Source: Faecalispora anaeroviscerum (lineage in GTDB: Bacteria > Bacillota > Clostridia > Oscillospirales > Acutalibacteraceae). From it: a DNA stretch of 64,000 nucleotides. The stretch spans positions 2,542,001-2,606,000 of the forward strand of contig NZ_CANOOQ010000001.1 in assembly GCF_947568225.1 (NCBI RefSeq). Direction: 5' to 3'. Numbering within the stretch: position 1 is the first letter of the stretch; the number at the start of each line of letters is the position of its first letter. This document shows, one piece after another, positions 23,701 to 31,941 of the stretch. A model generated the notes under the pieces. That model saw nothing but the letters and a program-made list of their open reading frames with translations. It searched no databases and was not told the DNA's origin. A program made the position numbers and the translations under genes.

Positions 23701-26554
23701 AACGCCAGCCGGCACAAGTGCGACAGGTACCTCCTGTCAGTTTACCTATACTGCGCCGTTACCGACTGTCACCGACGCGAATATCTCAATTAGCGGAGCA
23801 ACGGGGACGGGCGGAATCTATAAAATCGGAGATACCGTAACGGTAGCTTGGAACAACTCCACCTCGGGAGACAACAGCACTGGCGTCACCGGAGTGACAA
23901 TGAACTTTACCGCCTTTGGCGGTGGCGCGGCAGTCACCGCCACGGAGTCCGGCGGTGTTTGGAGAGCTGCCTATACCATCACGGTGGGCAGCATCAATGG
24001 TACGAATAAAAATATTTCTGTCACCGCGGTCAACCCGGCAGGTTCTACCACTACGGTGGATACAACAAATGCCGCGGTCAACAATATTCTCCCGGCTGCT
24101 CCGTTCTCTCTGGCTCTTGCCGCCGAATCGGACACGGGCGTGGCGGATAACATTACCAGTAATACAACGCCGACCATTACCGGTCAGGCGCAGGCAAATA
24201 GTACAGTAAAGGTGTTTGTTGAGGGTCTTCTGATCGGAACCGCAACGGCAGACGGCTCTGGAAACTGGAGCTTTACAGTACCCGCATTGAGCGATGGAAC
24301 CCACAGCTTTACAGCACAGACCGCAGATGAGGCAGGGAATCTCAGCAGTTTATCCACAGCTTGCTCTGTGATCATCGACACCCTTGGTCCGACGGTTTCC
24401 GGCGTAACCGATAGCGAGAATTACAATACCGGGAAAGCGGCAACTTTTACCGAGGCAACGGCAACGCTGGCCAAGAACGGTGGAACCCCTGGGGAGTACA
24501 CTTCGGGTACCACCATCAGTGAGTCGGGAAGCTATACTCTGGTTGTAACGGACACGGCCGGTAACCACACGGTGGTAGCATTCACCATTACCATGAAAAA
24601 AATCTTAAGCACCATCACCGCACCGGTGGCAATTACGGGCGTGGCAAATGGTACGGCTAAAACAGCCGCCGCTCTGGGGCTGCCCGCCAAGGTAACACTG
24701 AATACTGACAGCGGTGAGGTGCAGGCAGATGTGACATGGGATGTAGCCGCCAGCACTTATCAATCGTCCAGCTCTGCGGAGCAAAGCTTTACCGTTAGCG
24801 GAACGGTTACTTTACCGAGTGATGTGATCAATTCGGGGAGCATTCCCCTTACAACGAGTATTAGTGTGACGGTAAAGAGAGCATCCAGTTCCAGCGGATC
24901 GTCTTCCGATCATTCTTCTTCCGGCGGTGGTTCCTCCACCTCTTCTGCTTCAAAGCCGACGGAGTCGGTCACCGGCGGAACCACTAATACGGCAATCGTT
25001 GACAAAAACGGAACCGCAAGTGTTGGTGTTACCGATCAAAATATTGCCGACGCGATAGCCGATGCCAGAGCGCAGGCTGCTCAAAGGGGCGCTGATGCAG
25101 GCGAAATCACGGTGGCGATCAATGTTTCTACCGGCAGTGCAAATCCTTCTACCCTGAGTGTGAATCTGCCGAGAACCACTCAGCAGCAGGTCATTAACAA
25201 TGGGATTGCCGGTATTGAGCTAATCGTTAACCGTTCTGATTTTACACTAGGCATGAATCTCGCGGCGATTTCCGAAATTAACCGGCAGGCCAATGCCGAT
25301 GTGCAAATTACCGCGACCAGATCGCGTGATCCTCAGTTGAGACCAGCGGCCAGAAACGCCATTGGCAGCCGCCCGGTTTATGATTTCCACGCTACCTATC
25401 AGAATGGTACCCAGAGCGTAACGAATTTTGGGGACGGAAGAATTTTTGTCAGTATCCCTTATACGCCGGCGAGCAATGAGGCAGTGGGGTATCTGTACAT
25501 GGCTTATGTGGACGGCAGCGGCAACGTTACCCGTGTTCCGGGCTCTGCCTATGACAGGAACAGTGGCTGCCTGATCTTTGAGACCAATCACTTATCTGTA
25601 TACGGTATCGGGTATTCAGCGCCGAGCGCCAAATTCACCGACATCAGCAGCCATTGGGCAAAGGAATCCATCGATTTTGCGGTTGGACGCGGACTTTTCG
25701 GTGGCAGAGCGAGCGGAAAATTTGGGCCCGACACCGCTATTACAAGGGGCGATTTTATCACCGCTCTGGGCAGGCTTGCCAGAGCAAATGTCAGCAGCTA
25801 CACGAAGAGCAGCTTTACGGACGTTCCAGCAAACTCCTACCACCTTCCCTATATCGAGTGGGCCTGCAAAAACGGCATCATTCAGGGCGTTGGCAGCAAT
25901 CGGTTTGCGCCGGAGCGCGCTATCACCCGTGAAGAAGTCGCGGCTGTTCTTCAAAACTATGCCAAAGTGACCGGCTACATTCTGCCGGTTACCCGCGAGG
26001 CAGTCACTTTTGCAGACGGCACCAGCATTGGTAGCACCGACCAGAATGCAGTCAGAACCATGCAGCAGGCCGGTGTCGTGATGGGCGGCAATAACAACAA
26101 ATACAGCCCGAAGGCGGCGGCCACCCGTGCGGAGATTTGCGCGATGTTGTACCGCTACGTCAAGCTGACCATTGACCCCGCCACTGCACAGGGCTGGGCG
26201 AAAAACGACAGCGGGCAGTATATGTACTACAAAGACGGCAAAGCACTCATTGGCTGGCAGACGGTGAACGGCAAGGTATATTGCTTTGACAGCAGCGGCG
26301 GTGCCTATGCAAACGGATGGAGAAAAAACAGTAAGGGAGAAAGCTTCTACCTTTCTTCGAACGGCAGCGCCGTTACCGGTTGGCAGACAATCGCAAGGAA
26401 GCGCTACTACTTTGATGCCTACGCGAATATGGTAGCTGGTCAATGGCTCCAGGTGGACAGCAGGTGGTATTATTTCTACGCAGACGGTTCCCTGGCCCAA
26501 AACACCACGATTGGCGGTTACCAGGTGGATGCGAACGGTGTACGAAAAGCATAA
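20786..26554 (+). CDS. Large secreted surface protein with TIG, cadherin-like, FN3-like, SLH and cell-wall-binding repeats
   Basis: 1922 residues. A signal peptide (RTILKRG then a hydrophobic stretch ending PVSAAG, about residue 30) is followed by three near-identical IPT/TIG domains (about 151-240, 510-595, 906-990; motif LSPTSGTTAGGTSVTITGTD), a cadherin-like domain (about 240-347, AENQSDSAYT...GEVTFIGAPDYE), three fibronectin-like repeats of 102 residues (600-905), several bacterial Ig-like domains (about 990-1365), a Ser/Gly linker, a domain common before S-layer anchors, three SLH domains (about 1614-1790; FTDISSHWAKESIDFA, FTDVPANSYHLPYIEWA) and C-terminal choline-binding-type repeats (GWQTVNGKVYCF, WYYFYADGS). 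Start ATG 20786 follows GAGAAGGGTG. Likely an S-layer-associated adhesin or scaffold; the ligand is unknown. Confidence 0.9.
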   Translation: MMRTILKRGLAWITSLALVVGFLPVLPVSAAGADVELSCTTASATFTASQIFGSTELDSYADLGNGMLTQPVCNGFVAMIQGADSNPNTDPYIYGAYNRDGRLYSDPVAYVNNSQLKFTFPQPGVYQFYAFYSDDIHPDIDKSVEITYEKSYAVPTVTALSPTSGTTAGGTSVTITGTDFTDATAVEFGDTAAASFTIDSATKITANSPAHSAGAVDVTVTTAGGTSATGTSSQFTYTSASSLSFTSGTTADYAENQSDSAYTAQAAGTGTITYSITGGNDKDRFNIDSSSGEVTFIGAPDYETPQDLDKDNVYDITVKATDGTDEATQDVAITVTDIDDVNFSDSDNDAPGESISSNTIIRELLVEGGGTVNVSFSTVKVGENTPWTCVYPPNHDHTGSPGGLYSLAYTGATTSGVMLQVSVPSGYSFDLSSFKFAADLSSVSKIYIGTLEDTDSFGSADVTQNVSKGYTIVQPSVNDVTSVVLSSENYTLFQDFEITDLKQTSTSPAAPTVTSLSPTSGTTAGGTSVTITGTDFTDATAVEFGSTASTSFTVDSSTKITVNSPAHSAGKVDVTVTTAGGTSATGTSSQFTYTEPALAPTVTTGEVSSVAQTTATANGNVTNLGSSNPTQHGFVWSTSANPTTSNSKTEQGAVSATGAFTGSITGLAANTTYHIRAYATNSAGTSYGEDVTFATQAALVAPTVTTGEATSVAQTTATGNGNVTNLGSSNPTQHGFVWSTSANPTTSNSKTEQGTVSATGAFTGSITGLAANTTYHIRTYATNSAGTSYGEDVTFVTQAALVASTVTTGEATSVAQTTATGNGNVTNLGSSNPTQHGFVWSTSANPTTSNSKTEQGAVSATGAFTGSITGLAANTTYHIRAYATNSAGTSYGEDMTFATQAALVAPTVTSLSPTSGMIAGGTSVTITGTDFTDATAVEFGGTAATSFTVDSSTKITATSPAHSAGAVDVTVTTPAGTSATGTSCQFTYTAPLPTVTDANISISGATGTGGIYKIGDTVTVAWNNSTSGDNSTGVTGVTMNFTAFGGGAAVTATESGGVWRAAYTITVGSINGTNKNISVTAVNPAGSTTTVDTTNAAVNNILPAAPFSLALAAESDTGVADNITSNTTPTITGQAQANSTVKVFVEGLLIGTATADGSGNWSFTVPALSDGTHSFTAQTADEAGNLSSLSTACSVIIDTLGPTVSGVTDSENYNTGKAATFTEATATLAKNGGTPGEYTSGTTISESGSYTLVVTDTAGNHTVVAFTITMKKILSTITAPVAITGVANGTAKTAAALGLPAKVTLNTDSGEVQADVTWDVAASTYQSSSSAEQSFTVSGTVTLPSDVINSGSIPLTTSISVTVKRASSSSGSSSDHSSSGGGSSTSSASKPTESVTGGTTNTAIVDKNGTASVGVTDQNIADAIADARAQAAQRGADAGEITVAINVSTGSANPSTLSVNLPRTTQQQVINNGIAGIELIVNRSDFTLGMNLAAISEINRQANADVQITATRSRDPQLRPAARNAIGSRPVYDFHATYQNGTQSVTNFGDGRIFVSIPYTPASNEAVGYLYMAYVDGSGNVTRVPGSAYDRNSGCLIFETNHLSVYGIGYSAPSAKFTDISSHWAKESIDFAVGRGLFGGRASGKFGPDTAITRGDFITALGRLARANVSSYTKSSFTDVPANSYHLPYIEWACKNGIIQGVGSNRFAPERAITREEVAAVLQNYAKVTGYILPVTREAVTFADGTSIGSTDQNAVRTMQQAGVVMGGNNNKYSPKAAATRAEICAMLYRYVKLTIDPATAQGWAKNDSGQYMYYKDGKALIGWQTVNGKVYCFDSSGGAYANGWRKNSKGESFYLSSNGSAVTGWQTIARKRYYFDAYANMVAGQWLQVDSRWYYFYADGSLAQNTTIGGYQVDANGVRKA
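22585..23502 (+). repeat. Three tandem 306-bp near-identical repeats inside the surface-protein gene
   Basis: Units start at 22585, 22891 and 23197. They differ by only a few bases, and the differences include silent third-position and a few replacement changes (for example Ala/Thr in HIRAYA/HIRTYA and Ala/Val in FATQ/FVTQ). Each unit encodes a 102-residue fibronectin-like domain containing NPTQHGFVWSTSANPTTSNS. The near identity implies recent duplication or gene conversion and makes copy number prone to change and to assembly collapse. Confidence 0.95.
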
Positions 26555-26564
26555 CCAAATGAAT

Positions 26565-26614
26565 AAAAATCAGCGCACAGACTGGATTTTCCAGCCCGTG
26601 CGCTGATTTTTTTG
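26565..26614 (+). terminator. Intrinsic terminator after the surface-protein gene
   Basis: AAAAATCAGCGCAC pairs with GTGCGCTGATTTTTTT; the A and T flanks make it bidirectional, so it can also end the gerA operon coming from the right. Confidence 0.88.
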
Positions 26615-26681
26615 TCTTGCAGAATAAAAGGCGAGGTGCAAATGGCAGCCTGCCATTCCATTGAAGTTTTGAAAGGAGCAA

Positions 26682-27806
26682 TCAGGCCGAATTCTGCGCC
26701 AATTCGGGGCGGCCGGTTTTGAGAAAGGCCTTTTTGATAAAATGAACGAGTACAATGGCAACCGGTAAAATAACCCCTGCCGTAAAGGAATACGAAATCC
26801 AAACATATTTGTCCCAGTAAGCCAGGTAAGCGCTGCTTGGGTACACAATATTGGAATAAATCAGCACTAAAAATAAAATAGGGAGTACAATTTTTCGGTA
26901 ATCCCTTAAATGCAGCAGGCTCGAGATTCCCTGAATGCCTGCGTAAAAATAACAAAAACCTTTGAAGAATAAGGTGACGAGCCACGCGCAGACAATAAGC
27001 CCTTCTACGCGGGACAAAAAACCAAAGCTGATCTGCTTTGCGAGAAAATAAGTGGAATATGTGGAAATGGAGGTTACGTGGGTTCCCAGTACCAAAATCG
27101 ACATCAGCATAATCAAAAACATGATCAAGGAACCCAGAAAGTATCCCTTGAGCATCGACTTTAAGGCGGAAGAGGAATGATCCGTGTGAATCGGATAGAT
27201 CATGTTTAAAAAAATCAGCGGCCAGATACGATAGCTGGTAATAAACAGGCTTCCCTTCAGAATCGGATAGAACCCGTTTTCCAGCACCGGAAGAACGTAA
27301 TTAATTTGAATATTGGTGATATTTGTGATAATCAGGAAGGACAAAATGATAATGGCAAGCCTTAATAACATCTCAGAGGAACGCGCAGTGGTTTCAAGAC
27401 CATAGAGTAAGCCGATTGCAAGAATAACAATGATCAATAGATTGACGGCGTAAACGGGCGAAAGAATGAGGTATTCTGTCGTGATAAACTGGCCGATATA
27501 ATCGGTAATTTGTATTCCGCTGTGGATGCAGAAAATAATAAAATAAATGGAAATGATTCCACCCAGCCATTTGCCGAACACCGTATTGATGATCTGAATT
27601 AAATTTTTGTTGGGGAACAGCTTCCCCAAATAGTAATAGAGCAATAGGAAAACGACACCAAACACGCTGGAGAGAAGAGAGGCAATCCATCCGTCGCGTT
27701 GACATAATTCTGTAACTGGGGAAGCAACAACAATGATGGACGAGCCACAGGTGGCACAGGCAGTCAGCGAAAATAACTGATGGTTGGTAATTATTTCTTT
27801 ATTCAT
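26682..27806 (-). CDS. Spore germination receptor subunit B (GerAB/GRAAB transporter-like)
   Basis: A 374-residue membrane protein with about ten predicted spans, belonging to the GerB subunit family of amino-acid-permease-like proteins in germinant receptors of the spore inner membrane. The N-terminus NKEIITNHQLFSL is typical. I start at ATG 27806; an in-frame TTG at 27818 overlaps the previous gene's stop and is an alternative. It is the last gene of a four-gene operon. Which germinant is sensed cannot be told. Confidence 0.9.
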   Translation of the reverse strand: MNKEIITNHQLFSLTACATCGSSIIVVASPVTELCQRDGWIASLLSSVFGVVFLLLYYYLGKLFPNKNLIQIINTVFGKWLGGIISIYFIIFCIHSGIQITDYIGQFITTEYLILSPVYAVNLLIIVILAIGLLYGLETTARSSEMLLRLAIIILSFLIITNITNIQINYVLPVLENGFYPILKGSLFITSYRIWPLIFLNMIYPIHTDHSSSALKSMLKGYFLGSLIMFLIMLMSILVLGTHVTSISTYSTYFLAKQISFGFLSRVEGLIVCAWLVTLFFKGFCYFYAGIQGISSLLHLRDYRKIVLPILFLVLIYSNIVYPSSAYLAYWDKYVWISYSFTAGVILPVAIVLVHFIKKAFLKTGRPELAQNSA

Positions 27807-27814
27807 GTTTTCTC

Positions 27815-28054
27815 TCAACCTAAAATTGATTTTACTACAATTACAATGGGGCTTAGAAAAGACGCGATCGCATCAGAGGGGTTGAATACTTTAATATCAA
27901 CACTCACTAATATTCCTACCACGGCGCTAAACAGTAAGATGATAGAATATAGAATCAGTTCTTTGTGCAAACGTCCTCTTAGCATTTTGGGAATTTCAAT
28001 CCAAGACAAAAGAAACACAAAGACAATGATTAAGACAATTGCAATAACGCCCAT
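27815..28054 (-). CDS. Small two-span membrane protein within the gerA-type operon
   Basis: A 79-residue protein with two hydrophobic segments (about residues 2-20, and 34-52) separated by a short basic loop (PKMLRGRLHKE) and a hydrophobic C-terminus (about 60-78). ATG 28054 has AGAGGAG upstream at good spacing, and the frame is tightly packed between gerC (3 bp) and gerB (8 bp), so it is a genuine gene. It matches the position of the small GerD/GerX-like subunits reported in some germinant-receptor operons, but I cannot assign it to a named family. Confidence 0.75.
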   Translation of the reverse strand: MGVIAIVLIIVFVFLLSWIEIPKMLRGRLHKELILYSIILLFSAVVGILVSVDIKVFNPSDAIASFLSPIVIVVKSILG

Positions 28055-28057
28055 AAG

Positions 28058-29251
28058 TTACTCCTCTTTGGAGAGAAATGATTGGCTGATGGAATCTGTT
28101 CCAATGATCTTCACATCAGCTTCAATTTCAACAGGCAGATGGACAAAGCCGGTGTCGTTCCAGCTGCTTTTTAACGATTTCCACAGCTGTGGGTCTGCCC
28201 GGTGAAGGGTGTCGCCAAATCCCAAAAAATCGCTTTTCAATGCCTTTGCTTTTGTTACAGTGGTCATACAGGTCTCTTTTAGCTTTTCCTCCGCCAGCAC
28301 CTGTATTTTATTCAGGTTTTCTTGTTTTGTAATATCAAAATTCCCATCGATATTTTGTACCGTAGACAGCATTTCTATTTTTACTTTCATTTTTGGAGTC
28401 CCTCCAGACATTGATATTTCCTGCTTGGCAGAACCCTTTTTCATATTCAGTGTAATTTTGCCGGTTTCCTTTCCTTCCAGAACAAAAGCGGAAGAAACGA
28501 TATTTCCAGAAATATAATTGCAGCCTTGGCTTTCCCCTTCATTGAGCCACCCAACTAGCTTGTCTACTTTAAAAATTGCGTTGCCGCTCAATTGAATTGG
28601 GTCATTCTGTGTCTTTTTTAAATCCTCTAAAGAACTATTTGGAGTATCGGATTTTATTTCAACGCCCGTAATGACGGCGTTTACTCCACTGTTTACAATA
28701 CAATTCACCAGCTCCGTCAATTTGATTTCGTTTGTTTCTGCCCAGATTTGCTGAGAAATCACAATTGATGAATTGATTTTTGCCGAGGGATCGTTGTCCA
28801 GCTTTGTCAAGTTATTCAAAACCTTGTTCGCCGTGGTTCCCTTTGCAACGGTAAAATACAGTTCCGAGCTGGTTTGATAATGGCGCAGTAAAAAGTCGGT
28901 TGCCTCTGCGATTCCTTCTTTTGCGAACGCTTCTCCGAACACAATTGTCTGCATATGAGTGCCAACCAGTTTTCTGGATAATTCGGTACTCATGCTCCGT
29001 AAGACTTGTAAGATGCTGTCTCCTTGTGCCGTCACCACCACCACTGCTGCTTCGTTGGTGGTTTTCTGTGCGGCAATGGCCCGTGGATTTAAGACCTGCG
29101 CAGTAATCATAATTTTTCCATCACTTGTTTTATCAAATCCCAGAGCTGTTGCAAACCCCAGCTGATTTAATTCGTTGCGGTCCCAGCAGCCTGTTAATGC
29201 GAAAAGGCTGAGAACTAAAACCAGAAGTAATGCGAAGATATTTTTCTTCAC
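28058..29251 (-). CDS. Spore germination lipoprotein subunit C (Ger(x)C family)
   Basis: A 397-residue lipoprotein. The signal peptide ends in a lipobox LFALTGC with the lipidated Cys about residue 22, directly followed by WDRNELNQLGFATALGFD, the most conserved segment of GerC-family subunits. It starts at GTG 29251 with AAAGGAAA upstream. In germinant receptors the C subunit sits on the outer face of the inner spore membrane with GerA and GerB. Six bases separate it from gerA. Confidence 0.93.
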   Translation of the reverse strand: MKKNIFALLLVLVLSLFALTGCWDRNELNQLGFATALGFDKTSDGKIMITAQVLNPRAIAAQKTTNEAAVVVVTAQGDSILQVLRSMSTELSRKLVGTHMQTIVFGEAFAKEGIAEATDFLLRHYQTSSELYFTVAKGTTANKVLNNLTKLDNDPSAKINSSIVISQQIWAETNEIKLTELVNCIVNSGVNAVITGVEIKSDTPNSSLEDLKKTQNDPIQLSGNAIFKVDKLVGWLNEGESQGCNYISGNIVSSAFVLEGKETGKITLNMKKGSAKQEISMSGGTPKMKVKIEMLSTVQNIDGNFDITKQENLNKIQVLAEEKLKETCMTTVTKAKALKSDFLGFGDTLHRADPQLWKSLKSSWNDTGFVHLPVEIEADVKIIGTDSISQSFLSKEE

Positions 29252-29257
29252 AGCATG

Positions 29258-30787
29258 TCATTTCCTTTCGGGAGTATGGGTCTGACCCTTTTGAGTGGGG
29301 CCGTTCATACTGCACCTCTCTGTTTTCGCTTTGCTGATTAAACTCGGATATTGCTTGATTGACCATAGCGGAGCGCGGAAAATTGCATCTTGATTTTTCT
29401 TTGATAATACAGGGGCAAAGGGGGCCATGTACGGAACGCCAAGAGATTTGAGTTTGCAAAGATGAAGGGTAAGTCCGATGATACAAATGAAGATTCCATA
29501 CAGCCCCATAAAGGCGGCTAGCAGCATGAAAATAAACCGAATAATTCGTAAAGCATCCGCCATAGAGGTGCTGGGAATACAAAAGCTTGCGATAGCGGTA
29601 ATCGACACCACGATCACCATTGCGGCCGAAACAAACCCAGCCTGAACGGCGGCTTGGCCCAGTACCAGAGCGCCAACGATGGAGATGGCGGGGCCGATTG
29701 CCCGAGGCATTCGGATTCCTGCTTCCCGTAAAATTTCAAATGTGATTTCCATGATGATTGCTTCCCAAAAAGCAGGCAGAGGAACGCCTTCGCGTTGGGC
29801 CGCAATATTCAGCAGCAGGGGTGTGGGGATTAATTCCTGGTCAAATGTTGTTAAAGCAATATACACGCCCGGTACCAAAACCGTTAAAAAGAGCGAGAGC
29901 AGGCGAACTAACCGAAATAGTGCCGAGGCAAATGGACTGTGGTAATGGTCTTCGCTGGAGATGAAAAACTCCATAAAGGTGGTGGGAGCGATCAGGGAGT
30001 AGGGGCTGCCGTCCACAAAAATCGCGATTTTCCCCTCCAGAAGGGCAGAGGACACGGTGTCTGGGCGCTCTGTGTTATAAATAGTTGGGAAAAGGGAATA
30101 TGGGTCATCCTTAATCAGTTCCTCAATATTTCCGCTTTCAAAAATACCGTCGATCTGAATTTTACCGATCCTCTTTTTTACCTCATTGATATTGCTCTCC
30201 TGAGCGATGCCGTCAATATACAGAAGCGTCACATTGGTTTTTGTAATTGTCCCCAGCTTCAAAGGCTCGATCCGCAGGGATTGATCCTTGATTCTTCTCC
30301 GTATTTGAGAAATATTGTTTTCAATTTTTTCGGTAAAGCCTTCTTTTGGCCCTCGGATTACGGTTTGAGAGGTGGGCTCCTCAATCGCTCTTCCCTCCGG
30401 GCCATAGGTGTTGTAGCAAAGAAAGGGCTCGATTCCGTCAAATATAATAACCGTATGGCCCTCTAATATTTGCTGAATGATTTCCTCGTCATTCGAACCG
30501 GTTGTGACATTCGAGCCGCATAGGGGGGTGTTTTGCAGCATTTCAAAATAGATTTCTGTTTTGTTTCCTATGCCTTTGATCGAGTTAGAGAGCTTATTGA
30601 TCTCCAGACTCATTTCTCTAATCTTCGCTTTGTCAACAAGGCTGCTGAAAAAAATGATCGCAATCAAAACATTGCTTAAACCTTCATGCAGCCGCATCCT
30701 TTGAATTGAAAGATCGCTGCCGTTGCCCAGTTGCTGCCGAATCCAGTCGATCTTGGAATCAACGGAGATCGAGTTATCTTTTTTCAT
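29258..30787 (-). CDS. Spore germination receptor subunit A (GerA family)
   Basis: A 509-residue protein of the GerA family: a soluble N-terminal region of about 260 residues followed by five or so membrane spans (about 265-440) and a short C-terminal tail. Diagnostic segments are FVDGSPYSLIAPTTFMEFF, RLVRLLSLFLTVLVPGVYIA and REGVPLPAFWEAIIMEITFE. I chose ATG 30787, with GCAGGTAACG upstream; an earlier in-frame ATG at 30835 has no binding site. It heads the operon gerA-gerC-small protein-gerB and is preceded by a sigma-G-like promoter. Confidence 0.92.
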   Translation of the reverse strand: MKKDNSISVDSKIDWIRQQLGNGSDLSIQRMRLHEGLSNVLIAIIFFSSLVDKAKIREMSLEINKLSNSIKGIGNKTEIYFEMLQNTPLCGSNVTTGSNDEEIIQQILEGHTVIIFDGIEPFLCYNTYGPEGRAIEEPTSQTVIRGPKEGFTEKIENNISQIRRRIKDQSLRIEPLKLGTITKTNVTLLYIDGIAQESNINEVKKRIGKIQIDGIFESGNIEELIKDDPYSLFPTIYNTERPDTVSSALLEGKIAIFVDGSPYSLIAPTTFMEFFISSEDHYHSPFASALFRLVRLLSLFLTVLVPGVYIALTTFDQELIPTPLLLNIAAQREGVPLPAFWEAIIMEITFEILREAGIRMPRAIGPAISIVGALVLGQAAVQAGFVSAAMVIVVSITAIASFCIPSTSMADALRIIRFIFMLLAAFMGLYGIFICIIGLTLHLCKLKSLGVPYMAPFAPVLSKKNQDAIFRAPLWSIKQYPSLISKAKTERCSMNGPTQKGQTHTPERK

Positions 30788-30842
30788 ATCGTTACCTGCT
30801 GCAATTATTTTTCTGCACTTTTCATTTAGATGCATTTGAACT

Positions 30843-30872
30843 ATTATGGCTGTTCACCGCCAATATTATGTA
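30843..30872 (-). promoter_or_regulatory. Candidate sigma-G (forespore) promoter of the ger operon
   Basis: On the minus strand ACATA (plus 30868-30872), an 18-base spacer and CATAATA (plus 30843-30849) match the sigma-G pattern GHATR-N18-CATNNTA except for the first base. The start of transcription would be about 50 bp ahead of the gerA ATG. Forespore expression is the established mode for gerA operons. Confidence 0.5.
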
Positions 30873-31004
30873 AGTTTTTTGGAAAAGACGATTTGCGATC
30901 CAAGCTTTTCTCGCTGGAAATGCTTTTTATTTCACGATGACTTCAGAAATCTGTTATATCACCATGTATGAGGAATCACGGACAATCATTTTTCTCTTTC
31001 TTAT

Positions 31005-31050
31005 AGAAACGGTCTGCCGCCTGTTTTCATACAGACGGCAGACCGTTTCT
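31005..31050 (-). terminator. Terminator downstream of the serine dehydratase operon
   Basis: A 15-bp perfect stem: AGAAACGGTCTGCCG and CGGCAGACCGTTTCT around a 16-base loop. T-rich flanks exist on both strands; it lies 16 bp after the sdaAA stop (minus strand). Confidence 0.75.
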
Positions 31051-31065
31051 CTTTTGAGAATGTTA

Positions 31066-31941
31066 TTAATGTTTAATAAAAATGTTTTCAAATATACTCT
31101 TTGCTGCCGGGGTGGCGGCCAGCCCGCCCTGCGCGGTTTCGCGCAGCTGGGTTGGCAGCAGCTTGCCGGTGTGGTACATCGCGCCGATCACCTGATCAGG
31201 CGGGATCACGCAGCGCTGGCCCGCCAGCGCCCAATCCGCGCAGAGCAGGGCGTTCACGGTCTGGGAGGCGTTGCGCTGTGCGCAGGGTACCTGTACCAGC
31301 CCGGCAACCGGGTCGCAGACCAGCCCCATTGCGTTCATCAGGCAGAAGCTCCCGGCGTGCAGGGCTGCTTGCGGCGAGCCGTGGCAGAGCTCAACGGCGG
31401 CGGCCGACGCCATGGCGGCCGCCACGCCGCACTCTGCCTGGCATCCACCCTCCGCTCCGGCTACCGTAGCGTTGCGCGTAATCACCGCCCCAAGCCCCGC
31501 GGCGGTTAACAGGCCGCACAGGGTTTCCCGCAGAGTCAATCCTTGCTTTTCCCGCACAGAAATCAGCACCGCAGGCAGAATCCCACAGGCACCGGCAGTG
31601 GGAGCCGCACAAATTTTGCCCATCGCCGCGTTGACCTCACTGCACGAAAAGGCCATGGCCATGGAGTGGTTCATCCAGGAGCCGCACAGAGAAGTGTCTG
31701 TCTTGGAGTATTCGTTTTGAATCTGGCTGACGCCGGTAATCAAGCCACCAATGGCGTGCTGTGGGCAGGAAAGCGCCTTGGTCGCCGAGCGTTCCATCAC
31801 TCGGTAGGTTTGTTCCAGGCGGTCAAATACTTCCTCCTCTGTCTTTTCTGTCAGGGCGGTTTCGTTCTCCAAAACAATTTGCCACAGGGGAACAGTCCGT
31901 TCCTGTGCTTCGTTCAGCAGTTCTTCTGCGGTACGGTACAC
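31066..31941 (-). CDS. sdaAA: L-serine dehydratase, iron-sulfur-dependent, alpha subunit
   Basis: A 291-residue catalytic subunit of the two-subunit L-serine ammonia-lyase of Gram-positive bacteria, which converts L-serine to pyruvate and ammonia using a 4Fe-4S cluster. Conserved pieces: AAPTAGACGILPAVL, GAEGGCQAECGVAAAM (cluster cysteines), MNAMGLVCDPVAGLVQVPC. The length fits the family. It overlaps sdaAB by 28 bp, the pair being one transcription unit on the minus strand. Confidence 0.95.
   Translation of the reverse strand: MYRTAEELLNEAQERTVPLWQIVLENETALTEKTEEEVFDRLEQTYRVMERSATKALSCPQHAIGGLITGVSQIQNEYSKTDTSLCGSWMNHSMAMAFSCSEVNAAMGKICAAPTAGACGILPAVLISVREKQGLTLRETLCGLLTAAGLGAVITRNATVAGAEGGCQAECGVAAAMASAAAVELCHGSPQAALHAGSFCLMNAMGLVCDPVAGLVQVPCAQRNASQTVNALLCADWALAGQRCVIPPDQVIGAMYHTGKLLPTQLRETAQGGLAATPAAKSIFENIFIKH

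Noticed and set aside
22561..23715. Four repeated minus-strand frames of about 77 codons, each beginning MFAARPVILP or MPAGVV
   Set aside because: They repeat because the plus-strand coding repeats do; antisense frames.
25616..26500. 294-codon minus-strand frame opposite the SLH region
   Set aside because: Antisense of SLH and wall-binding repeats, which show clear domain patterns on the plus strand.
20786..26554. CRISPR-like array suspected from the repeat periodicity
   Set aside because: The repeats are 306 bp, contiguous and in coding frame, without spacers; no CRISPR array or cas gene was found in the window.
29258..30835. Upstream start of gerA at ATG 30835
   Set aside because: No ribosome binding site there, and it would coincide with the predicted transcription start; ATG 30787 fits family length.
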